DNA of 31,031 nucleotides from DASSBG01 sp965651365 (lineage in GTDB: Bacteria > Pseudomonadota > Gammaproteobacteria > Xanthomonadales > Rhodanobacteraceae), in the NCBI GenBank assembly GCA_965651365.1, contig CBFGSA010000017.1, positions 1-31,031 on the forward strand. Direction: 5' to 3'. This document shows, one piece after another, positions 1-7,126 of this stretch (positions within the stretch are counted from its first letter, which is position 1; each line of letters starts with the position of its first letter). The translations under genes and the position numbers were made by a program. The notes beneath the pieces are model-generated. The model was not told the DNA's origin. It did not search any database and was given only the letters and a program-made list of their open reading frames with translations.

Positions 1-36
1 GGGTGAGTGCCTGGTCCAGGCTTGGACTGCTTTGAT

Positions 37-1062
37 TCATGCGCTACCTGTTGCGTTGTCCGGGTCAAGTGTGGCCACGCGGGCCACGATCTCGGTGTGT
101 TGCGGGTCATCCTGCAGCGCCGGCCACGGCAGTGCGACCGAGCCATGCAGTGCCGCCAGGTGCTGCGGCGGGCACGGCTCGCGCTCGCGGCAGGCGGCAA
201 CCGCCTCGGCACCCCATTCGGCCCGGCACACCAGCACCAGATCGCAACCGGCACCGAGATGCGCATCGATACGCTGGGTCAGGCCGCCCGCGGGCGCCGC
301 CGCGGCCATGGCGATGTCGTCACTGAGGACGACGCCGGTGAAGCCCATCTCGCCCCGCAAAATCTCGCGGATCCAGCGCGTCGAGTAACCCGCCGGTTCA
401 GGCGCCACCTGCGGATAGGTGACATGCGCCATCATCACCGCTTCGGTGCCGGCCTCAATGCAGGCCGCGAAGGGTTTGAGGTCGCTGTCGCGCATGGCAT
501 CCAGGGTCCGAGGATCACGGGCATCATCCAGGTGGGTGTCTTCCAGCACGCTGCCGTGGCCGGGGAAATGCTTGACCGTTGCAGCCATGCCGCCCAGATG
601 CATGCCGCGCACATAGGCCGTGGCCAGATCGGCCACGACTTCAGGGTTGGCATGCAGGGCGCGCTCGCCGATGACGCGGTTGCCACGCGCCAGGTCCACC
701 ACCGGCGCAAAGCTGAGATCGATGCCCAGCGCGCGCATTTCGGCAGCCATCAGCCAGGCGTGCTGCTCGGCCATGTCGGCGGCCGCCTTCGGGTCGCGAT
801 CGTACAGGGTGCCCAGATGCGCCAGCGCCGGCAGGCGCGTCACCGGCGCTTCGCGAACGCGCTGGACCGGGCCGCCTTCCTGGTCGATGGTGATCAGGAA
901 TTCGTCCCCGCGCAATTCGCGCAACTCACCGACCAGCGCCTGCAATTGCTCCAGATCGGCGATATTGCGCTTGAACAGGATCACGCCACTGACCTGGGGC
1001 GCCACCAGCCACGCGCGCTCGTCCGCCTGCAGGCGCATACCGGCAATTCCGGTGATCAGCAT
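37..1062 (-). CDS. nagZ: Beta-N-acetylhexosaminidase NagZ
   Basis: Cytoplasmic family 3 glycoside hydrolase that removes N-acetylglucosamine from anhydro-muropeptides during peptidoglycan recycling. The 341-aa length equals that of E. coli NagZ. Visible family motifs are the substrate-binding ITIDQEGG (57-64), the KHFPGHG stretch (164-170) followed by EDTHLD, which carries the catalytic-dyad histidine (H177), and the nucleophile in LSDDIAM (D248 or D249). The frame stays open upstream to 1251, but that extension lies inside the rlmD 3' end and does not resemble NagZ; the ATG at 1062 gives the canonical MLITGIAG beginning. It sits 50 bp behind rlmD on the same strand and is probably cotranscribed. 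The TGA stop at 37-39 leaves 36 bp to the window edge with nothing recognisable. Confidence 0.95.
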   Translation of the reverse strand: MLITGIAGMRLQADERAWLVAPQVSGVILFKRNIADLEQLQALVGELRELRGDEFLITIDQEGGPVQRVREAPVTRLPALAHLGTLYDRDPKAAADMAEQHAWLMAAEMRALGIDLSFAPVVDLARGNRVIGERALHANPEVVADLATAYVRGMHLGGMAATVKHFPGHGSVLEDTHLDDARDPRTLDAMRDSDLKPFAACIEAGTEAVMMAHVTYPQVAPEPAGYSTRWIREILRGEMGFTGVVLSDDIAMAAAAPAGGLTQRIDAHLGAGCDLVLVCRAEWGAEAVAACREREPCPPQHLAALHGSVALPWPALQDDPQHTEIVARVATLDPDNATGSA

Positions 1063-1112
1063 GCCTTTGCCCCTGTGTGTGCCGGCAGCATTGTTGAAAT
1101 CCTTGCAGTCAT

Positions 1113-2414
1113 TCAGATCCGGTCGAAAACGGCCACCGACTCCACATGTGCGGTATGCGGAAACATGTCCATGACCCCGGCTGCGCTGAACTGGAGGCCA
1201 TGCTGATTGACTAGGATAGCGGCATCGCGGGCCAGCGTGCCCGGATTGCACGAGACGTAGACCACGCGCCGGGTACGCTTGCCGGGCAGGTAGGCCAGCA
1301 CCTGCTCGGCGCCAGCGCGCGGTGGATCAAGCAGCACCGCATCCCATTCGCGGCGTGCCCAGGAACTGCCGCGGTGGTCGCCAAACAAATCGGCCACGTG
1401 GAAACTGACGTTGTCCAGGCCATTGCTGCGCGCGTTGTCCGCGGCACGCTTGAGCAGGCCGGCATCGCCTTCGACACCGTGCACTTCGCTTGCATGACGT
1501 GCCAGTGGCAGGGTGAAATTGCCCAGCCCGCAGAACAGGTCCAGCACGCGCATCTCCCGGTCCGGCTGCAACAACTCCAGCACCCGCGCCACCATGCGCT
1601 GGTTGATGTGTGCGTTGACCTGGACAAAGTCCAGCGGCTCGAAGCGGAAGCGAATATCTTCTTCCGGCAGCCCGAACGACAGCTCGGGCACGGCCGGCCA
1701 CAGCGGTGTGACGGTATCGACGCCGCCTGGCTGCAGGTAGATCGCAAGCGCATGCCGGCGGGCAAAATCTGTCAGCGCTTGACGATCGGAATCCGGCAGC
1801 GGCTGCAGATTGCGCAGGACGAGAGCCAGCACGTCGTCACCGGCGGCAAATTCGATCTGAGCGATCTGTGCTGCAACCTCAAGGCCGGACAGCATCTGCG
1901 CCAGCGGTTCAAGCAGGTATCCCAAGCGCGGATCGATCACCTCGCACACGGCGATGTCGGCCACGTAGCGCGGGTTGGACGCCTCGCGAAAACCGACCAG
2001 CACCCGCCCCTTCTTGTGCACGTAGCGCACCGACAGCCGGCCACGGCGGCGGTAGCCCCAGGACTCGGCGGTCAACGGCTCCAGCCAGCGCTGCGGCGTC
2101 ACCTTGCCGATGCGCTCGAAGTTGTCGGCCAGCACCTTCTGCTTGGCCACGATCTGCGCGGCCGACTCCAGATGCTGCAACGTGCAGCCGCCGCACACGT
2201 CGAAATGCGCGCAGCGCGGCTCGACCCGCTGCGGCGAGCGCAGCAGCAGGTCGAGCAGATCGCCTTCGTCATACTGGCGCTTGCGGCGACGGATGCGGAC
2301 CCGGGCGCGCTCGCCAGGCAGGGCGCCGGACACAAACACGGTCTTGCCTTCGTGCCTGGCCACACCGCGGCCATCGTGGCTGAGGTCGATGATGTCGAGT
2401 TCGGTTTCGGTCAT
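1113..2414 (-). CDS. rlmD: 23S rRNA (uracil(1939)-C5)-methyltransferase RlmD
   Basis: SAM-dependent RNA methyltransferase of the RumA/TrmA family that makes m5U1939 in 23S rRNA. The 433-aa protein has an N-terminal TRAM domain (about 1-58), then the four cysteines that bind a 4Fe-4S cluster in E. coli RumA: C68, C74, C77 and C157. The SAM-binding motif DLFCGLGNF is at 292-300, LLDPPRAG at 361-368, the catalytic cysteine in SCNP at C389, and the HxE general-base motif at H423/E425. All key residues are intact. The ATG at 2414 has no obvious Shine-Dalgarno sequence in the preceding 20 bases. Upstream is a repeat-rich gap; downstream nagZ follows in the same direction. RlmC and TrmA share the fold, but the four-cysteine cluster plus TRAM domain favours RlmD. 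Confidence 0.95.
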   Translation of the reverse strand: MTETELDIIDLSHDGRGVARHEGKTVFVSGALPGERARVRIRRRKRQYDEGDLLDLLLRSPQRVEPRCAHFDVCGGCTLQHLESAAQIVAKQKVLADNFERIGKVTPQRWLEPLTAESWGYRRRGRLSVRYVHKKGRVLVGFREASNPRYVADIAVCEVIDPRLGYLLEPLAQMLSGLEVAAQIAQIEFAAGDDVLALVLRNLQPLPDSDRQALTDFARRHALAIYLQPGGVDTVTPLWPAVPELSFGLPEEDIRFRFEPLDFVQVNAHINQRMVARVLELLQPDREMRVLDLFCGLGNFTLPLARHASEVHGVEGDAGLLKRAADNARSNGLDNVSFHVADLFGDHRGSSWARREWDAVLLDPPRAGAEQVLAYLPGKRTRRVVYVSCNPGTLARDAAILVNQHGLQFSAAGVMDMFPHTAHVESVAVFDRI

Positions 2415-2726
2415 TCGGGGGTTGTCGCCTGTTCGGCGTCTGTGTGCAAAGGGATACCCGCATCAAACCGTGCAAGGAGCGTGCTGGAACACGGGTTTCG
2501 GATTTGCGCGCCCGGATGGATGGCGAGTGTCGGGGACAGTTGCGATTCGCGGAGTTTCTGGCAAGGAAGTGGATCCCGGATCACCGCTGCGCGGTGTCCG
2601 GGATGACGAGTCGGGAGCTGCGCGGTGTCCGGGATGACGAGTCGGGAGCTGCTGGGTATCCGGGAATCGACAAAGGTGGCTACGCGGCCTCCAGGATGAC
2701 GGCGGCAAACACCCTGCGCGAACTGG
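2415..2726. repeat. Intergenic repeat region with 31-bp tandem repeat and hairpin
   Basis: This 312-bp gap between rlmD and the ydbL-like gene has no credible gene. It holds two perfect 31-bp tandem units (2586-2616 and 2617-2647), each containing TCCGGGATGACGAGTCGGGA, and a decayed third copy from 2648. The first unit overlaps a hairpin at 2573-2604 whose arms are ATCCCGGATCACCGC and GCGGTGTCCGGGAT, with one bulged base. Another CCAGGATGACG end lies at 2690-2700. The ATGACG ends link it to the other palindromic elements of this window. As the 3' flank of the ydbL-like gene it may also attenuate transcription, though no T-run follows the hairpin. Confidence 0.75.
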
Positions 2727-3347
2727 CTATTTCTGTTTCCAGTTGCCGTTGGCGTCCTGGTAGTACCAGCCGGTGTGGGCCTGCTTGACCCATTCGGCAG
2801 CGAAGGTCTTGCGGATTTTTTCGCCCCATTCGGGGTGACCGTTGGCCTCGGCGATTTTCTGGTACACCTCGCGCCGGTCACGGTTCTCGCCATCAATCAG
2901 GCTGCGGACCTGGTTGCGCTGTGACAATGGCACCTTGCCGGCGTCGTGCAGGGCGACCATGCCGTCGTTGGTGAAACCGATGGCGCCCGAATTCAGCAAG
3001 GGCTTGAGGCTGGAATTGAAGCGCGCACGCATCTTGGCCCGCAGTGACTCGATCGCCGGTGTGCTGACCTTGATGTCGGCCTGCTGGCCGGCCGCATGTG
3101 CCGCCGGCACCAGCAGATCAAGCACGGCGGCACCCATGCCGTCGGAACCCGCGCCCGGTTCGGTTGCCGGTTCGGTGGAACTGGCCGGTGCCGGCTTGCT
3201 GTCTTGTTGTTCGGGGCCGATCACGTTGCCGATGAACTTCTGGGCGGCTTTTTCTGCTGCCGCAGCCGGGAAATACACGTTGATGGTGACGCAACCCACC
3301 GCGGCAACGGCCAACATGAGGGTCATGGAAATCTTGAATTTCTGCAT
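2727..3347 (-). CDS. ydbL: YdbL-family (DUF1318) lipoprotein, apparently carrying a YnbE-like N-terminus
   Basis: A 206-aa envelope protein. The ATG at 3347 is fixed by CAGGAG nine bases upstream. Residues 1-18 form a signal peptide ending in AAVG before C19, a plausible lipobox, followed directly by VTINVYFP, which resembles the short beta segment of the E. coli outer-membrane lipoprotein YnbE. A Pro/Ser/Glu-rich linker (about 46-70) leads to a hydrophobic stretch ending in AHAA (75-86), and then to a YdbL/DUF1318 domain (about 90-206) with GAIGFTNDGMVAL and the terminal DANGNWKQK matching E. coli YdbL. In E. coli, YdbH, YnbE and YdbL are three products of one operon, with YdbL acting as a periplasmic helper that limits YnbE self-association. 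Here the gene follows ydbH by 120 bp and no separate ynbE is present. DUF1318 membership is clear; the fusion is inference. Confidence 0.85.
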   Translation of the reverse strand: MQKFKISMTLMLAVAAVGCVTINVYFPAAAAEKAAQKFIGNVIGPEQQDSKPAPASSTEPATEPGAGSDGMGAAVLDLLVPAAHAAGQQADIKVSTPAIESLRAKMRARFNSSLKPLLNSGAIGFTNDGMVALHDAGKVPLSQRNQVRSLIDGENRDRREVYQKIAEANGHPEWGEKIRKTFAAEWVKQAHTGWYYQDANGNWKQK

Positions 3348-3412
3348 TGCAATTCTCCTGTTCCGGTCTATTGCGGGCAAAGCGAACAGCACACGATACC
3401 CTGAATCCGTGA

Positions 3413-3449
3413 GTTGAGCTGCACGCGCAAAGAGCGTGCCAGCTCCAAC
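3413..3449 (-). promoter_or_regulatory. Hairpin in the ydbH-ydbL spacer
   Basis: Inverted arms at 3413-3426 and 3434-3449 (read on the minus strand, GTTGGAGCTGGCACGC and GCGTGCAGCTCAAC) can pair around a 7-base loop. The structure lies between the ydbH stop and the ydbL-like start. No T-run follows, so it is more likely an mRNA-processing or stability hairpin, or a REP-like repeat, than a terminator. Confidence 0.5.
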
Positions 3450-3467
3450 GAACCATCACCGCAGAAC

Positions 3468-5489
3468 CTATTCTACCTTGATGTTGCCGCCCGACGTGGC
3501 CGCCTCCAAACGTGCGACCAGGGTCGACCAGTCCACCTTGTGCTGATGACCGATGACCGAAATATGTGGCAGACCTCGCCCCTCGACAATGTTGTAGCCG
3601 CCGCCCTCGGCCTTGCCCAAACCGGTCATGGTGCACACGTCGTCACGCAATACGCAGCCGAGACCGATTCGCTTGTAGCCAAAGCTGTCGAATACACGCA
3701 ATACGGTTGATTGCAGGCCACCGGCCAAGCCACCGCCGCCCAGATTGCTGATGCTGTTGACGGCTTTCTGGCTGATTCGTCCCCCGTCGTCGGCCAACAG
3801 TTCGGCCGAAAATGCGACTGGCTTCCAGGCAATCATGCGCAGCCCGTCGACATGGCCGTTGAGTCGGCCGGTGATGCTGCCGAAATCGAAGATCCGCGTC
3901 ATGGGTGCAAGATCCAGGTCACGAAAGCCCACCGCGGCCGTCAACACCGGCGCCGGCCCGAATGGATGCTGCAGCACCAGCCGGGTCACATCGACAAAGC
4001 CGTCAAATACATTGATGGCAACGCCGCCGTCGAGCTTGAGCCGGTCGCCGTCATATTCGAGACCCGGAATCGCACCACCAACGGTGCCCTTGAAGGCCGG
4101 CCAGCCAAAGGCCGCGCTGAGCCGGGCCAGGTCAATGCCACTGTAGGCCAGCGATGCCGCCACCTGCTGCTGCCCGGTCGGAGCTTCCGGCGACCAGGCA
4201 AGCTCATTGAGAAAGACCTGGCCGCCCAGCATCGGCACGCTCGCGGGCGAAGTCAGGCCCAGGGTACCCTGCTGGCTGCGCCAGGCCGTGCGCGCGCGGC
4301 CCAGATCGAGGCTGAGCAAGGTAAGGCTGTTCCACGACAACTGGCTCGGCTTGCGAACACCGTCTCTGGCCCAGTCCAGCCGTCCGTTGAGCGCCTGCAC
4401 GCCGATGCGCTGCGCCGGATCGGTCACGTCCAGACCCTCGGCATCGAACGAGAACCGCTGCCATCCCGACCGGTCCCAGGAAGCGCTGGCGGTTACCATT
4501 CCATCCATGTCGAGCTTGCCAAAGCCGGCCGTCGCCAGCATCGACTGGGCGTAGTGGGTCCAGGCGCCGGGAAAGACCGCACGCAGCCCATCCAGCCGCA
4601 CCCGGTCGACTTTGCCCGTTTTGTCGAAACCAAGCAATCCGTCGAAACGCAGGTACTTGCCATCATCAAAATGCAGTTGTTTCAGCACCGCGCCATTGGC
4701 ATCGAAATTTGCCTCAAGACGCAGGCGCGCGCTGGATGTGGGCAAGCTCGCGTACAGGGGTCCAAGCAGCAGATCACCGCCTTGAAGCTGGCTGTCCAGG
4801 TTGATCGAGGTCCACTTGTCCTGCGAAATCAGCATCCAGTGTCCACGACTGTTGATCGCCTGGCCGGCAATGCTGCCATCGCTGGAGTCGAAGCCGACCT
4901 TGCCCACGTCGTAGCGCCCGGCGCTGCGCATGCCGGCATCCTCCACATCAACCGACAGCGTGGCATTGACCTTGCCCTGCCCCAGCTTGCCCTTGTCCCA
5001 GGCTTGTTCCAGCACGCCCTGCAACCAGGCCAGCGGCAGATTCTTGAGCTGGATCTGCATGTGGCCCAGTTCATCCAGCGGCCAAGCCACGTTGACCTGC
5101 TGTCCACGCTGATCGAGAGCCAGGGCCAGGGTGTTCTGCCGATTGTCCAGATCCAGGCTGATGGTGGCCTTGCTCAACGCGCCACCGGCAGCGCCACGCA
5201 GCGCCAGATCGCCCTTGAATTGCCACTGCTTGGCCGCCTGTCGCGTGACCTCGCCGTGACAGTCCAGCGCCACACCGCGCCAGCCGAGTGCAGCCACATC
5301 CAGCCGGGCCAGCTTGAGCTCAAGCGTCAGCCCACCATCGGCAGTATTGTCCAGACGCGCCAATACGCCACTGGCGGCCAGGCCCGGAAAGCTCAGCGAT
5401 TCGGCCTGCCAGCGCAGGCCGGCCGAGGCCGGCAGCACCGGCAACAGCAGCATCAGCAACAGGCAGATCGTGCTTGATCGACAGCTCAT
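3468..5489 (-). CDS. ydbH: YdbH-family AsmA-like intermembrane protein
   Basis: A 673-aa member of the YdbH family, AsmA-like beta-rich proteins that with TamB and YhdP carry phospholipid between the membranes in E. coli. It has a signal peptide or anchor at 1-23 (hydrophobic ICLLLMLLLPVLP followed by ASAG), a long repetitive beta-rich body, and a very typical C-terminus: GGRISQKAVNSISNLGGGG, then FGYKRIGLGC, a second Cys in DDVCTMTG, and LPHISVIG with VDW. The ATG at 5489 is chosen because it starts a signal sequence; the frame stays open further upstream but would then overlap the response regulator antisense. The protein is shorter than the roughly 880 residues of E. coli YdbH. The AxA site would let the leader be cleaved, whereas E. 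coli YdbH is anchored in the inner membrane. It is followed by the ydbL-like gene. Confidence 0.88.
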   Translation of the reverse strand: MSCRSSTICLLLMLLLPVLPASAGLRWQAESLSFPGLAASGVLARLDNTADGGLTLELKLARLDVAALGWRGVALDCHGEVTRQAAKQWQFKGDLALRGAAGGALSKATISLDLDNRQNTLALALDQRGQQVNVAWPLDELGHMQIQLKNLPLAWLQGVLEQAWDKGKLGQGKVNATLSVDVEDAGMRSAGRYDVGKVGFDSSDGSIAGQAINSRGHWMLISQDKWTSINLDSQLQGGDLLLGPLYASLPTSSARLRLEANFDANGAVLKQLHFDDGKYLRFDGLLGFDKTGKVDRVRLDGLRAVFPGAWTHYAQSMLATAGFGKLDMDGMVTASASWDRSGWQRFSFDAEGLDVTDPAQRIGVQALNGRLDWARDGVRKPSQLSWNSLTLLSLDLGRARTAWRSQQGTLGLTSPASVPMLGGQVFLNELAWSPEAPTGQQQVAASLAYSGIDLARLSAAFGWPAFKGTVGGAIPGLEYDGDRLKLDGGVAINVFDGFVDVTRLVLQHPFGPAPVLTAAVGFRDLDLAPMTRIFDFGSITGRLNGHVDGLRMIAWKPVAFSAELLADDGGRISQKAVNSISNLGGGGLAGGLQSTVLRVFDSFGYKRIGLGCVLRDDVCTMTGLGKAEGGGYNIVEGRGLPHISVIGHQHKVDWSTLVARLEAATSGGNIKVE

Positions 5490-6240
5490 GGACGGGCATT
5501 CTGCCAGAGTGGAACCTAACCCTGCCCCAACACGCACCTGCCAGGGTCCGCGAATCCTGCTGGTCGAGGACGATCCGGCCAGCACGCGTTTCCTGACGAC
5601 GGCACTGGAAGCCCAGGCCTGCCGTGTGCGGGCCTGCGCCACCGGGAGACACGCGCTCGATGCGGCCAGAACGTCCCGGTTCGACCTGCTGTTGATTGAT
5701 TGCACCCTGCCCGACATGGACGGCCTGAAACTGCTTGCCAGTCTGCGCCGCGAGCCGGACGCCGCTTCGGGCAATATCCCGGCGGTTGCCACCAGCGCCG
5801 AGTGGGACGAGGACAAGCAAGCCGCCATGCTGAAGGGCGGATTTGCCGCCATCCTGGCCAAACCGTGCAGCAGCGAAGAATTGCGCCAGGTGCTGGAAGC
5901 CCACATCGATCCACAGGCCCTGCCGGTACGCCACGATGGCGCCGCGCTGGAAGCAGTCGGCAGCGCGGCCAACCTGGCAGCACTGCGCCGCCTGTTCGCC
6001 CGGGAGCTGGCAGCGCTGAGCGTGGACCTGGCGGCACTGCAAACCGACCCGGCGCAGCTCACCGAACGCCTGCACCGCCTGTGTGCCTCAGCCGGTTTTT
6101 GCGGTGCCCCGGCCCTGGCTGCCGCAACCCGACGTTGGCTGCAGCGGCTGCGTGCCGGTGAAGATGACACAGCACAGCGTCGACAATTCGAGCACGCACT
6201 TGAAGTCGCCGGTCAGGAGTTCAGTGCCGCGCGCTCATGA
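5488..6240 (+). CDS. Response regulator with C-terminal Hpt-like domain
   Basis: A 250-aa signalling protein. The receiver domain (about 21-140) has ILLVEDD with the acidic residues (E27, D28, D29), phospho-acceptor D71 in LIDCTLPDMDG, T102 and the conserved lysine K125 in AKP, so it should be phosphorylatable. Residues about 155-245 are a helical Hpt-like domain; LHRLCASAGFCGAPAL aligns with the Hpt signature HxLKG and keeps H196, but Cys and Ala replace the usual Lys and Gly. There is no DNA-binding or enzymatic output, so a phosphorelay intermediate or protein-binding regulator is likely. The start is uncertain: ATG 5488 overlaps the divergent ydbH start in the palindrome CATG, GTG 5470 has AGGCAG just upstream, and GTG 5509 is also possible. 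Its stop overlaps that of convergent recO in TCATGA. No cognate kinase is adjacent. Confidence 0.85.
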   Translation: MDGHSARVEPNPAPTRTCQGPRILLVEDDPASTRFLTTALEAQACRVRACATGRHALDAARTSRFDLLLIDCTLPDMDGLKLLASLRREPDAASGNIPAVATSAEWDEDKQAAMLKGGFAAILAKPCSSEELRQVLEAHIDPQALPVRHDGAALEAVGSAANLAALRRLFARELAALSVDLAALQTDPAQLTERLHRLCASAGFCGAPALAAATRRWLQRLRAGEDDTAQRRQFEHALEVAGQEFSAARS

Positions 6241-6939
6241 ATCGCGCCACGCCAGCACGCGCCATGAGCGCAAGTCGCCGCCCTGTGAGTGCCAGCGGAT
6301 GAGGTGGCGCATCAGTTTGCGCAAGGCGACCATTGCGCTGTCCGCGGGGCGCTGATCCAGGCCGAAGTCGAGCAGGTCGGCACCGCGCAGGCGCAGGCCG
6401 TCCTGCCCGTGCCACACGACCGGCCCTTGCTCGGGAATGTAAATGTAGTCGCGTTCGGGATCGAGTGCTTCGTCGCTGTCGGCCTCGAAGCGCAACTCCA
6501 GGGCATAGCCCAGCATGGCCATCAGATCGCGCTCGAAGCGGCGCAGGTTCCAGGCGATGTCGTCGCCCTGAGCCAGTGCATCCAGCGCCTGGCGATAGCG
6601 CTGCAACAGGCCGGGGTGCGGGTCCTGGCGGGCCAGCATGCGCACCAGCAATTCGTTGAGATACAAGCCTGAATACAGGCCATCGCCGCTGAACCAGCGC
6701 GGCTGCGCCACGGGCTCGGCGCGGCTCAGACTCAACAGCTCGCCGCGGCCGCTGCAATCGATCTCCAGATCCTGGAACGGTTCCAGTCCCGCACGGCTCA
6801 GGCGCCCGCGCCCCGAGCGCGCGCCACGCGCCACCAGGCCGATGCGACCATGGTCGCGACTGAGGCATTCCAGCAGCAGGCTGGTTTCGCGCCAGGGTCG
6901 CACGTGCAGGATGCAGGCGGGTTGTTGGGTGAGGCGCAT
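6235..6939 (-). CDS. recO: DNA repair protein RecO
   Basis: RecF-pathway mediator that loads RecA and anneals ssDNA coated with SSB. The 234-aa protein has the RecO N-terminal OB-fold (about 1-80, with ILHVRPWRETSLLLE near the start), RFSGDGLY-like helical region after residue 80 with YLNELLVRML, and a C-terminal helical domain with RFERDLMAMLGY. No zinc-binding CxxC pairs are visible, as in other gammaproteobacterial RecO. The ATG at 6939 gives the usual MRLTQQPA beginning; just upstream on its own strand is the CTCACCG heptamer array and no clear Shine-Dalgarno sequence. It is the last gene of the lepA-lepB-rnc-era-recO block, 187 bp after era, and ends in a six-base overlap with the stop codon of the convergent response-regulator gene. 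Confidence 0.93.
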   Translation of the reverse strand: MRLTQQPACILHVRPWRETSLLLECLSRDHGRIGLVARGARSGRGRLSRAGLEPFQDLEIDCSGRGELLSLSRAEPVAQPRWFSGDGLYSGLYLNELLVRMLARQDPHPGLLQRYRQALDALAQGDDIAWNLRRFERDLMAMLGYALELRFEADSDEALDPERDYIYIPEQGPVVWHGQDGLRLRGADLLDFGLDQRPADSAMVALRKLMRHLIRWHSQGGDLRSWRVLAWRDS

Positions 6940-6944
6940 GGAGG

Positions 6945-6972
6945 GTGAGCGGTGAGCAGTGAGCGGTGAATG
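6945..6972. repeat. Heptamer tandem array (GTGAGCG, about 4 units)
   Basis: The units GTGAGCG, GTGAGCA, GTGAGCG and GTGAATG lie head to tail six bases from the recO start codon. The same heptamer occurs as five perfect copies at 20327-20361. Because it occupies the recO 5' untranslated region, copy-number change could alter recO translation. Confidence 0.85.
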
Positions 6973-6990
6973 AGTGTAGCGCCCGGCTTT

Positions 6991-7074
6991 GCGCAGGGTG
7001 TTGTTGAACGAAGTGAATCGCACCGTCGGAACTTCGTGCCGCGGTGCGCTTTGCTTCGCGCAGCAGCATCCTAC
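6991..7074. repeat. GTAGG...CCTAC palindromic repeat, copy A
   Basis: An 84-bp imperfect palindrome in the era-recO spacer. Read on the minus strand it begins GTAGGATGCTGCTG and contains AAGCGCACCGCGGCACGAAG followed by GGTGCGATTCACTTCGTTCA. The same sequence recurs at 20550-20649. It has no coding capacity and looks like a non-autonomous or REP-type repeat. Confidence 0.75.
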
Positions 7075-7082
7075 AGCCCCAA

Positions 7083-7117
7083 CCCGAGTCCCGAGTCCCG
7101 AGTCCCGAGTCCCGAGC
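7083..7117. repeat. Heptamer tandem array (CCCGAGT, 5 units)
   Basis: Four perfect CCCGAGT units and a fifth CCCGAGC lie ten bases downstream of the era stop codon. On the strand of era they read ACTCGGG. The period of seven equals that of the GTGAGCG arrays, but the unit differs. Confidence 0.9.
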
Positions 7118-7126
7118 CCCGCAGAA

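Noticed and set aside
1374..2606. 410-codon plus-strand frame opposite rlmD
   Set aside because: Antisense to a complete RlmD with all catalytic residues; no recognisable motif.
5314..5487. Upstream ATG (5314) for the response regulator
   Set aside because: It would add 58 residues of ydbH antisense sequence with no domain; receiver domains normally start near the protein N-terminus.
5490..6170. Upstream extension of the ydbH frame
   Set aside because: It runs antisense through the response regulator, has no YdbH similarity, and would precede a clear signal peptide.
7083..7117. Possible CRISPR array
   Set aside because: Units are 7 bp and directly adjacent with no spacers; it is a simple tandem repeat.
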